Source: Gammaproteobacteria bacterium (lineage in GTDB: Bacteria > Pseudomonadota > Gammaproteobacteria > Burkholderiales > Rhodocyclaceae). From it: a stretch of 64,000 bases of DNA. The stretch's first letter is position 1. Every line of letters starts with the position of its first letter. The notes under the pieces were generated by a model, which saw only the letters and a list, made by a program, of their open reading frames with translations, searched no databases and had not been told where the DNA came from. The DNA lies in NCBI GenBank assembly GCA_018828385.1, contig JAHJVE010000012.1:87348-151347 (forward strand), written 5' to 3'. Of the stretch, positions 47,944 through 56,624 are shown one piece after another. Made by a program: the position numbers and the translations under genes.

Positions 47944-49433
47944 ACGCCCACGCTGCCGCTATGGCCAACGTCCAGGCTCCTGGTCTTCAGGAGTCATCCG
48001 GTCTGCTCGACCAGATCATTGCGGAAAGCAAGGTTGCCCAATCCGAGCAGGAAAAGAACCGTGCTCGCGACATCATCAGCGAACTGGTTAATCAGGTTCT
48101 GGAAGGCGAAGTTGTCGTTTCCGAAAATCTGGCTGCCTCGCTGGATGCCCGGGTTGCCGAACTGGATCGGCTGATCTCAGATCAGCTCAGCGAAGTCATG
48201 CATGCTCCCGAGTTTCAGGCACTGGAAAGCGCGTGGACCGGTTTGCACTATCTCTGCAAGCAAACCTCGACCGGCCAGCAGTTGAAAATCAAACTGCTGA
48301 ATGCTTCCAAGCGTGATCTGGTCAAGGATTTCAAAACGGCAATCGATTTCGATCAAAGTGCGCTGTTCAAAAAGGTTTACGAAGAGGAATTCGGTACCTT
48401 TGGCGGTGCGCCGTTTGGCACGCTGATCGGTCAGTTCGATGTCTCCCGTCAGCCGGAAGACATGTACTTTGTCGAGCAGATGTCGCATATCGCGGCCGCT
48501 GCCCACGCCCCCTTCATTTCTGCTGCCGCGCCGCAACTGTTCGGGCTTGAGAAGTATACGGATCTCGGCAAGCCGCGCGACATGGCCAAGGTTTTTGATA
48601 CCGTCGAATATGCCAAGTGGAAATCCTTCCGCGAATCCGAAGACTCACGTTATGTTGGCCTGGCCCTGCCGCGATTTTTGGGGCGTCTGCCCTACAACCC
48701 GATCGACGGTGAAGTTACCGAAGGCTTTAACTTCGTCGAGGATGTCGATGGTACCGATCACGACAAATACCTCTGGTGCAACGCGGCGTTCGCCCTCGCG
48801 GCGCGCCTGACCGCGGCATTCGAGAATTACGGTTGGTGTGCGGCGATCCGTGGCGTCGAGGGCGGTGGGCTGGTTGAAGATCTGCCAACCCATACTTTCC
48901 GTACCGATGATGGCGAAGTGGCGCTCAAGTGTCCGACGGAGATCGCGATTACCGACCGGCGTGAAAAGGAATTGAGCGACCTCGGCTTCATTCCGCTCGT
49001 TCATTGCAAGAACACAGACTACGCCGCATTTTTCGGTGCCCAGTCGGCCCAGAAGGCGAAGAAGTACGACTCCGACTCGGCAAATGCCAACGCCTCGTTG
49101 TCGGCCCAACTGCAGTACATGTTCGCAGTGTCCCGCATCGCCCACTACATGAAGGCCATGATGCGCGACAAAATCGGAAGCTTTGCATCCGCCTCCAACG
49201 TGCAGAGCCATTTGCAGCGCTGGATTGATCAGTACGTAACGGCAGACGATTCTGCGTCCCAGGAGACCAAGGCCCAGTTCCCGTTGCGCGAAGCATCGGT
49301 CGAGGTCAGCGAAGTTCCGGGGCGTCCGGGCGTTTACCGTGCTGTGTCGTTCATTCGTCCGCATTTCCAGCTGGATGAACTGTCGGTGTCGTTGCGTCTG
49401 GTAGCCGAGCTACCGCAGTCCAGCAAGGCTTAA
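47940..49433 (+). CDS. tssC: T6SS sheath TssC
   Basis: 'ALESAWTGLHYLCKQT', 'FEEVYEEEFGTFGG'-type motif, C-terminal 'RPHFQLDELSVSLRLVAELP'. Confidence 0.96.
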   Translation: MNAHAAAMANVQAPGLQESSGLLDQIIAESKVAQSEQEKNRARDIISELVNQVLEGEVVVSENLAASLDARVAELDRLISDQLSEVMHAPEFQALESAWTGLHYLCKQTSTGQQLKIKLLNASKRDLVKDFKTAIDFDQSALFKKVYEEEFGTFGGAPFGTLIGQFDVSRQPEDMYFVEQMSHIAAAAHAPFISAAAPQLFGLEKYTDLGKPRDMAKVFDTVEYAKWKSFRESEDSRYVGLALPRFLGRLPYNPIDGEVTEGFNFVEDVDGTDHDKYLWCNAAFALAARLTAAFENYGWCAAIRGVEGGGLVEDLPTHTFRTDDGEVALKCPTEIAITDRREKELSDLGFIPLVHCKNTDYAAFFGAQSAQKAKKYDSDSANANASLSAQLQYMFAVSRIAHYMKAMMRDKIGSFASASNVQSHLQRWIDQYVTADDSASQETKAQFPLREASVEVSEVPGRPGVYRAVSFIRPHFQLDELSVSLRLVAELPQSSKA

Positions 49434-49468
49434 TTTCAATAGCATCCTCAAGAAGGAGAACCTAGAAG

Positions 49469-50005
49469 ATGAAAGATATATACGTCGAGTTCAAAGGCAG
49501 TGACATCAAGGGGGATTCCCGCGATGCCAAGCACAAGGACACTGTTGAGGTTTACAGCTGGTCACATACCATCCGTCAGCCCAAGTCGGCCACTGCTTCT
49601 GCCGCCGGCGGCCATACCGCCGAGCGCGTTGAACATGGTGAGATGATCTTCACCAAGGACATCGACGGCTCCAGCCCCAAGCTTTATCAAGCCTGTTCGT
49701 CCGGCCTGGTGGTCAATGATGTGATCATTTATTTCTACCGTGCTTATGGCGGCAAGAACAACACCGGTAATCCGTCTGCCACGCAGAACCGTCACCAATA
49801 TCTGAAGATCGAACTGAAGAACGTGATCATCGCTTCGGTTTCTCCGGCTGTCGACGAAGAAGGTATTCCCAAGGAGAGCTTCTCCCTGAAGTATTCCGCC
49901 GTGAAGTGGACTTACGACGAGCTGAATATCGACGGTACGAAGACCGGCAAGGTCAATATCCAGGGCGCCTGGAATCTGGCCAAGAACACGCCGAACCTCA
50001 CCTGA
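49469..50005 (+). CDS. hcp: T6SS tube protein Hcp
   Basis: 'DIYVEFKGSDIKGDSRDAKHKDTVEVYSWSHTIRQP'. Confidence 0.95.
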   Translation: MKDIYVEFKGSDIKGDSRDAKHKDTVEVYSWSHTIRQPKSATASAAGGHTAERVEHGEMIFTKDIDGSSPKLYQACSSGLVVNDVIIYFYRAYGGKNNTGNPSATQNRHQYLKIELKNVIIASVSPAVDEEGIPKESFSLKYSAVKWTYDELNIDGTKTGKVNIQGAWNLAKNTPNLT

Positions 50006-50054
50006 TCGAAAGAAACATGGAGTTTACGGCGGGACGCTTGTTCCGCCGTTTTTT

Positions 50055-50531
50055 ATGATCAAGGGTTTCGAGCCATCTTTATTCGACAAGTTGTTCGACG
50101 ACCAGCCCATGGGCGCTGCGCGTCGGCGATTGTCGCTGGAGCAACTGAAGGATTCCGTGGCGCGGGATCTTGAAGCGCTGCTCAACACCCGTGTCGTTCT
50201 CGATGACGGGGTTGCCGACGACTTTCCGTTGTCCGGGCGCTCCGTTGCGGGATTCGGCCTGGTTGACTTCGCCGGCCTGAGCCTCTCGAACATCCATGAC
50301 CGGCAACGGATCTGCGCCGCCATCGAGTCGGCCATTGCAGCCCATGAGCCGCGCTTGCGCGAGGTAAAGGTGGATATCGAATTGCATCGCAAGACCATCA
50401 ATGCCCTTTATTTTTCGATCAACGCCGTGTTGGTCGTTCGGCCGGCGCAGGAGCCGGTCAGCTTCGATGCCCTGTTGCAGCCGACCAGCCTGCAATATTC
50501 AATCAGCCGTCATCGGCGACAGGTGAGCTGA
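50055..50531 (+). CDS. tssE: T6SS baseplate TssE
   Basis: GpW/gp25 type: 'SVARDLEALLNTR...ALYFSINAVLVV'. Confidence 0.92.
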   Translation: MIKGFEPSLFDKLFDDQPMGAARRRLSLEQLKDSVARDLEALLNTRVVLDDGVADDFPLSGRSVAGFGLVDFAGLSLSNIHDRQRICAAIESAIAAHEPRLREVKVDIELHRKTINALYFSINAVLVVRPAQEPVSFDALLQPTSLQYSISRHRRQVS

Positions 50532-52364
50532 TTGGAAGACTTGCTGCCTTATTACGAGCGGGAGCTGGCGTTTTTGCGCCAGCATTCACGCCAATTTGCC
50601 GAACGTTACCCGAAGCTGGCGGCCCAACTCCTGTTGTCCGGCGAAGGTTGCGACGATCCGCACGTCGAGCGGATGATCCAGTCGTTCGCCATGCTGACGG
50701 CGCGCGTCTCGAAAAAGCTCGAAGACAGCTACCCGCAGTTCACCGAAGCGCTGCTCAATGTCCTGTATCCGCACTATTTGCGGCCGTTCCCGAGTTGCTC
50801 CATCGCTCACTTCGACCATGGGGCAGGGGAGTTGTCCTCGATGCCGGTCATTTTGCGCGGCACCGAACTCCAGTCGCGGCCAATCAAGGGCGCTGTTTGC
50901 AAATTCAGGACTGCATGGGATCTGGAACTGCCACCGGTGGCGCTGGCGGATGTCGAATTCGATCCGATGGCCTCGGCGCCGAGTGAGGTCCGTTTGCCGG
51001 TCGGGGCCAATGCCTTGCTGTCGATGTCGATCAATCTGCGCGGGGCCACGGTCGAGGCCGGGATCGGCAAGCTCAAGCGTCTCCGCGTTTATATCGACGC
51101 CGAGCCATCGGTAGCGGCTGCGCTGCGCGACGCGCTCTTCCTGCGGACACTCAAAATCTACGTTGCCGGTGCCGATGGCCGCTGGCGCATTGCCGACAAG
51201 CAAGTGATCGGTGAGGTCGGGTATGGCGACGACGAAGCGCTGATCGACATGCCATCGACCGCGCACGGCGCCTATCGCTATCTGACTGAGTATTTCTGTT
51301 TTCCGGAGAAATTCAATTTCTTCAACATCAACATCGCTGCGCTTCCATCGTCCCTGCATAGTGAAGGGCGAGTCATTCTTCATCTCGCGCTGGGCGATTT
51401 GCGGGCCGATAGCGACATGTCCCGCCTGCTGCAAACGCTGACCAGTCAGAATCTGCGTCTGGGTTGCGTACCGGTGGTCAATCTGTTTGCCCAGCGCGGC
51501 GATCCGATCCGCATCACCAACCGTGACGTCAGTTATCCGGTTGTTGCCGATGCCCGGCGTGCCTACGCCTACGACGTCTATGCCATCGATTCCGTGCGCC
51601 GGGTTCGGCAAACGCCGCAGGGCGAGTCGATTACCGAATTTCGACCGTTCTTTTCGTTGCGCCATGGCGAAACGCCTGAGCGCAACGGTTATTACTGGTA
51701 CGCCCAGCGCGATCCGATGCTGGCTGAAACGAGTCCGGGCTACGAGACCTCGCTGTCCATCGTCGATGCCGATTTCGATCCGGTTCAACCCAAAACCGAT
51801 GTGCTGAGCCTGAAACTGACCTGCACCAATCGCGATCTGCCGACCCTGATGTCGGTCGGTTTGGCGTCCGGCGACCTGTTTCTCGAAGGCGGATCGAGCG
51901 TGCGTTCGATCAAGCTGCTGCGCAAACCGAGCCAGCCGTGCCGCTTCGATCACCGTCGGGACGGGCAATGGCGGATCATTTCGCATTTGTCGCTCAACCA
52001 TTTGTCGCTGAGTGGCAGCGGGCTGGGTGCTTTCCAGGAAATGCTGGCCTTGTACGACCTGCCGCGCAGCGCCAGCAACCGGCGCCAGATCGAGGGTTTG
52101 CGCGAAATGACCCAGGTGGACAAGACCGTCTGGATGTCCGGCAAGCCTTTCGCCTGCTTTGTGCGTGGCGTCGAGGTTCGGCTGACGCTTGATGAAACGA
52201 GCTTTGCCGGCAGCGGGCTGGATTCGTTCGTGCGGTGTATCGACCGCTTTCTCGGGCTGTATGTCAGCCTCAACAGCTTCATCCAGTTGGTCGTGTTGTC
52301 CCACCGGACAGGAGAGGAATTGATCCGATGCGCACCCCGCAACGGCGACTCGATCCTGCTCTGA
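50532..52364 (+). CDS. tssF: T6SS baseplate TssF
   Basis: 'LLPYYERELAFLRQHSRQFAERYPKLAAQLLLSGEGCDDPHVERMIQSFA'; TTG start. Confidence 0.95.
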   Translation: MEDLLPYYERELAFLRQHSRQFAERYPKLAAQLLLSGEGCDDPHVERMIQSFAMLTARVSKKLEDSYPQFTEALLNVLYPHYLRPFPSCSIAHFDHGAGELSSMPVILRGTELQSRPIKGAVCKFRTAWDLELPPVALADVEFDPMASAPSEVRLPVGANALLSMSINLRGATVEAGIGKLKRLRVYIDAEPSVAAALRDALFLRTLKIYVAGADGRWRIADKQVIGEVGYGDDEALIDMPSTAHGAYRYLTEYFCFPEKFNFFNINIAALPSSLHSEGRVILHLALGDLRADSDMSRLLQTLTSQNLRLGCVPVVNLFAQRGDPIRITNRDVSYPVVADARRAYAYDVYAIDSVRRVRQTPQGESITEFRPFFSLRHGETPERNGYYWYAQRDPMLAETSPGYETSLSIVDADFDPVQPKTDVLSLKLTCTNRDLPTLMSVGLASGDLFLEGGSSVRSIKLLRKPSQPCRFDHRRDGQWRIISHLSLNHLSLSGSGLGAFQEMLALYDLPRSASNRRQIEGLREMTQVDKTVWMSGKPFACFVRGVEVRLTLDETSFAGSGLDSFVRCIDRFLGLYVSLNSFIQLVVLSHRTGEELIRCAPRNGDSILL

Positions 52365-53380
52365 GCGAGCACACGCTGCAGGAACCCGAGCGTTACGAGT
52401 TCTTTCAGCTCGTTCGCCTGTACGAACGGATGTTTCGTCAAGCCGGGCGCGGCGGCGATGTCGTCAGTGAAAAGGTGCGTTTTCGTAATTCGGTGCGCCT
52501 TGGGTTTGCGCCCGCTCAGGTCGATGCCATCCGCCCGAGTTATCGTCAGGATGAGGCTGGCCTCGATACCGGCGAGTTGGAGCGGGTCGATATCACGCCC
52601 AGTTTCATGGGCATGCTCGGCGTCAACGGCACCTTGCCCATTCATTACACCGAGCAGGTTATCGCCCAGGCGCGTTTCAAGCGCGATGACTCCGGGCAGG
52701 CTTTTCTCGATCTGTTTACCAACCGGGCGGTTGGCCATTTCTACCGCGCCTGGAAAAAATACCGGCTGGCCATCAACTACGAAACTGATCGCCAGAACCG
52801 TTTTCTGCCGATCATCCTGGCGCTCGGCGGGGTCGGCTTCGAGCCCTTGCGGCAGCGCCTCGGCAGGGGGCCGGGGGCGATCGACGACGAATCGATTGCC
52901 TACTTTGTCGGACTCTTTCGCCAGCGCCCGGTCTCGGCCGAAGCGCTGCAACGCGTACTGGCCGGCTATTTCGGCGAACCAGTCGTGGTCGAGCAGTTTG
53001 TCGGCCACTGGTACGTCGTGCCCGCCGAACAGCGGTCGACGCTGGGTGGCCGGAATGCCGCGCTCGGCGTCAATGCCCTGGCCGGCGAACGCATCTGGCA
53101 ACGCAACCTGCGCTTGCGCATCCACATCGGCCCGTTGCGCCATGCGCGTTACGTCGCCTTCCTGCCCAAAGGCGAGCTGGCCGCCGCCCTCGAAAAAATA
53201 TTGTCGCTGGCCACCGGTGCCCAGTTCGAATACGAAATCCGCCCCATCCTGCGTGCCGCCGATGTCCGGCCGGCCGTGCTCGGTCAGGGCTGCCGGCTGG
53301 GCTTCGACGCCATCGTGCTGACCGCCCCGGAACGCCGGGACCGGGCCGACGCCAGTTATCTCACCCAATTCATCCACTAA
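52328..53380 (+). CDS. tssG: T6SS baseplate TssG
   Basis: 'EPERYEFFQLVRLYERM', 'FMGMLGVNGTLPIHYTEQV'. Confidence 0.94.
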   Translation: MRTPQRRLDPALSEHTLQEPERYEFFQLVRLYERMFRQAGRGGDVVSEKVRFRNSVRLGFAPAQVDAIRPSYRQDEAGLDTGELERVDITPSFMGMLGVNGTLPIHYTEQVIAQARFKRDDSGQAFLDLFTNRAVGHFYRAWKKYRLAINYETDRQNRFLPIILALGGVGFEPLRQRLGRGPGAIDDESIAYFVGLFRQRPVSAEALQRVLAGYFGEPVVVEQFVGHWYVVPAEQRSTLGGRNAALGVNALAGERIWQRNLRLRIHIGPLRHARYVAFLPKGELAAALEKILSLATGAQFEYEIRPILRAADVRPAVLGQGCRLGFDAIVLTAPERRDRADASYLTQFIH

Positions 53381-53392
53381 ATCGATCCAGCA

Positions 53393-56089
53393 ATGAGCAC
53401 CTCTCTGAAGACCCTGATCAGCAAACTCAACACGACCTGCCGCCAGGCCGCCGAACGCGCCGCCAGCCTGTGCATGTCACGCGGCAATTACGAGGTGGAT
53501 CTCGAGCATCTGTTGCTGGCGATACTGGAAAATCCGGGCACCGACCTGCTGGTCATCGCCAAGCGTTGTGGCATCAGCCCGACTGGTCTGGAGCGCGAAT
53601 TGAGCCAGGAGGTCGACCGCTTCAAGACCGGCAACACGCGGACGCCGGTGTTTTCCACGCACATCCTCAAGCTGCTCCAACAGGCCTGGCTGATCGCCTC
53701 GCTCGATGCCCGCCTGCCGCGCATCCGCTCCGGCCACCTGCTGCTCGCGCTGCTCACCGAGCCGGACCTGGCGCAACTTGCCACGCGCGGTGCCAAGCTG
53801 CTGGCCAAGCTGCGGCTCGACGAGCTCAAGCACAATTTTGACAAGATGACCGACGGCTCGGCCGAAGCGGCTGAAGTGCTCGGGCTGGGTGAGGGCAATG
53901 AGGCCGACGCTGGCGAGGAGGGCGATGTTGCCGCGCCGCAGGGCGGCAAGACGCCGGCGCTCGATCAATTCACCACCAACCTGACGCAGCGCGCCCGCGA
54001 CGGCAAGGTGGACCCGGTGATCGGCCGCGATGCCGAAATCCGCCAGGCCATCGACATCCTGATGCGCCGCCGCCAGAACAACCCGATCCTGACCGGCGAG
54101 GCCGGCGTCGGCAAGACGGCCGTAGTCGAGGGGCTGGCCCTGCGCATTGCCCAGGACGACGTGCCGCCGCCGCTCATCGGCGTCGAACTGCACACGCTCG
54201 ACATGGGCCTGCTCCAGGCCGGCGCCAGCGTCAAGGGCGAGTTCGAGAATCGCCTGAAAAACGTCATCGACGAGGTCAAGAAGAGTCCCAAGCCGATCAT
54301 TCTGTTCATCGACGAAGCGCACACCATGATCGGCGCTGGCGGCCAGTCCGGCCAGAACGACGCCGCCAACCTGCTCAAGCCGGCGCTGGCCCGCGGCGAG
54401 TTGCGTACCGTGGCCGCCACCACCTGGGCGGAGTATAAGAAATACTTCGAGAAGGATGCCGCGCTGGCCCGCCGCTTCCAGGTGATCAAGGTCGAAGAGC
54501 CGAGCGAGCCGCTGGCCGCCGCCATGCTGCGCGGCATGGTGCCGCTCATGGAAAAGCATTTCGGCATCCGCGTCATGGACGAAGCGGTGACCGAAGCCGT
54601 CCGCCTGTCGCATCGCTACATCAGCGGCCGTCAGCTGCCGGACAAGGCGATCAGCGTGCTCGACACGGCCTGCGCCAAGGTAGCGCTGGGCCAGAGCGCC
54701 ACGCCGGCGTTGATCGATGAGGCCGACAAGCGTCTGCTGCGCGAGCGGGCCGAGCTGGCCGCACTGGAGCGTGAAGCGGCGAGCGGTGCCTGGCACGACA
54801 CACGGATCGGCGAACTCAAGGCGCAGATCGCCGCCATCGAATCCGACCTGGCCATCTTCAAGACGCGCTTCGAAGAGGAAAAAAACCTGGTCAGCCGCAT
54901 CCTGGCACTGCGTAGCGAGCTGGAAAACAGCACTCCCACGGTCAACCCGGAAAAAACCGCAAAAACGAAATCACGCAAAAAGGCCGGCGACACCCCGGCC
55001 GGCGACAGCGAACTCGACAAGGCGCTGGCCCGCCTGCGCGAACTGCAGGGCGAATCGCCCATGGTGCCGCTGCAGGTCGATGGTCATGTCGTGGCCGAGA
55101 TAATCGCCGCGTGGACCGGCATCCCGCTCGGCAAGATGGTCAAGGACGAAATCAACACCGTCCTCAACCTCAAGCCGCTGCTCAAGGAGCGGGTGATCGG
55201 CCAGGATCACGCCCTGGAAGCCGTTGCCCAGCGCGTGCGCACGGCGCGTGCCAACCTCGAAGACCCGAACAAGCCCAAGGGCGTGTTCATGTTTGTCGGC
55301 CCCTCCGGCGTTGGCAAGACCGAAACGGCGCTGGCCCTGGCCGACATTCTCTACGGCGGCGAGCGCAAGCTGGTCACCATCAACATGAGCGAATACCAGG
55401 AAGCGCACAGCGTCTCCGGCCTCAAAGGCTCGCCGCCGGGCTACGTAGGCTACGGCGAGGGCGGGGTGCTGACCGAAGCCGTGCGCCGCAATCCGTACAG
55501 CGTCGTGCTCCTTGACGAAGTCGAAAAAGCCCACCCGGACGTCCTCGAACTCTTCTTCCAGGTCTTCGACAAAGGCGTCCTCGACGATGCCGAAGGCCGC
55601 GAGATCGACTTCCGCAATACGTTGATCATCCTGACCAGCAACGTCGGCTCCACCCAGATCATGCAAGCCTGCCTCAACAAGCCGGCCGAGGAATTGCCTG
55701 AAGCCGACGCCCTGGCCGACGCCCTGCGTCCCGTCCTCTTCAAATCCTTCAAGCCGGCCTTCCTCGGCCGCATGAAAGTGGTGCCCTACTACCCGATCTC
55801 CGACGAGGTGCTGATCAGCATCATCAGCCTCAAGCTCGGCCGCATCCGCGACCGCGTCGCCGCCAACCACAAGGCCGAATTCCTGTGGGACGACAAACTC
55901 GTTGAGGCCGTGCTGGCGCGCTGTACCGAGGTCGATTCCGGCGCCCGCAACGTTGATCACATCCTCGGCGGCACGCTGCTCCCCGAAATCGCCGAGGCCG
56001 TGCTCGCCCGCATGGCGGAGGGCGCCGCCATCGAGCGCATCAAGGTCACGGCCGGCAAGAACGGCGAATTCAAGTACGCCATCAAGTAA
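53393..56089 (+). CDS. tssH: T6SS ATPase ClpV/TssH
   Basis: Two AAA modules 'GEAGVGKTAVVEGL', 'GPSGVGKTETALALAD'. Confidence 0.96.
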   Translation: MSTSLKTLISKLNTTCRQAAERAASLCMSRGNYEVDLEHLLLAILENPGTDLLVIAKRCGISPTGLERELSQEVDRFKTGNTRTPVFSTHILKLLQQAWLIASLDARLPRIRSGHLLLALLTEPDLAQLATRGAKLLAKLRLDELKHNFDKMTDGSAEAAEVLGLGEGNEADAGEEGDVAAPQGGKTPALDQFTTNLTQRARDGKVDPVIGRDAEIRQAIDILMRRRQNNPILTGEAGVGKTAVVEGLALRIAQDDVPPPLIGVELHTLDMGLLQAGASVKGEFENRLKNVIDEVKKSPKPIILFIDEAHTMIGAGGQSGQNDAANLLKPALARGELRTVAATTWAEYKKYFEKDAALARRFQVIKVEEPSEPLAAAMLRGMVPLMEKHFGIRVMDEAVTEAVRLSHRYISGRQLPDKAISVLDTACAKVALGQSATPALIDEADKRLLRERAELAALEREAASGAWHDTRIGELKAQIAAIESDLAIFKTRFEEEKNLVSRILALRSELENSTPTVNPEKTAKTKSRKKAGDTPAGDSELDKALARLRELQGESPMVPLQVDGHVVAEIIAAWTGIPLGKMVKDEINTVLNLKPLLKERVIGQDHALEAVAQRVRTARANLEDPNKPKGVFMFVGPSGVGKTETALALADILYGGERKLVTINMSEYQEAHSVSGLKGSPPGYVGYGEGGVLTEAVRRNPYSVVLLDEVEKAHPDVLELFFQVFDKGVLDDAEGREIDFRNTLIILTSNVGSTQIMQACLNKPAEELPEADALADALRPVLFKSFKPAFLGRMKVVPYYPISDEVLISIISLKLGRIRDRVAANHKAEFLWDDKLVEAVLARCTEVDSGARNVDHILGGTLLPEIAEAVLARMAEGAAIERIKVTAGKNGEFKYAIK
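54936..54977. repeat. 42-bp dispersed repeat copy C (in-frame in tssH)
   Basis: CCCACGGTCAACCCGGAAAAAACCGCAAAAACGAAATCACGC. Confidence 0.6.
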
Positions 56090-56125
56090 GGATTTTTGCG
56101 GAACCCCCTCACGCCGGAGACCCCC

Positions 56126-56599
56126 ATGTTCAACCTGAGTTACAGCCTCTTCGCCAACGCCTACCGCCGCTTCGAGCGCCAGGACAAGGATGCCCTGTTT
56201 GCCAACCTCGGCTGGCAAGAGCAGGCCGGGGCCGGCGGCCATGTCCGCAACGGCGCCGTATTGACCAGCCTGGCCCTGATCTCGGCCGGCGCCCAGCTCA
56301 ATGGCGGCCTGCGCATCCTGGCCGGCCCCTTGCAAGGCGGCCGCGCCTTCAACGGCGCCAACCGGCTGGCCGGCTGGCTAGGCGACCACTTTGGCGAACC
56401 TGAAATCATCCCCCTCGATAAAGGCCTGAACGACGTCGCCTACCAGCTCTTCGGCCGGCGCGGCATCGTCGCCTTCATCCAGGGCAGTGGCCCGCAGGGC
56501 GGCTGCATCGGCCTGATCGACGGCCGCAACGCCGCACCCCTGTGCCGCGAGGCCGAACTCCATCACCCCCTGGAAGTCCGCTTCTGGGCGCTGAATTAA
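56126..56599 (+). CDS. Tae4-like amidase-fold protein, apparently catalytically degenerate
   Basis: 'GHVRNGAVLTSL', 'WLGDHFGEPEII', 'GRRGIVAFIQGSGPQGGCIGLIDG', 'HPLEVRFWAL' align by eye to Tae4 motifs; lies between clpV and vgrG. Confidence 0.55.
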   Translation: MFNLSYSLFANAYRRFERQDKDALFANLGWQEQAGAGGHVRNGAVLTSLALISAGAQLNGGLRILAGPLQGGRAFNGANRLAGWLGDHFGEPEIIPLDKGLNDVAYQLFGRRGIVAFIQGSGPQGGCIGLIDGRNAAPLCREAELHHPLEVRFWALN

Positions 56600-56624
56600 C
56601 CCGCTTCATACCGGCCACAATGCC

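Noticed and set aside
50586-56335. Several long minus-strand ORFs across tssF-tssH (e.g. 50586..52304, 53477..54796, 54971..56335)
   Set aside because: Antisense shadows of conserved T6SS genes in GC-rich sequence.
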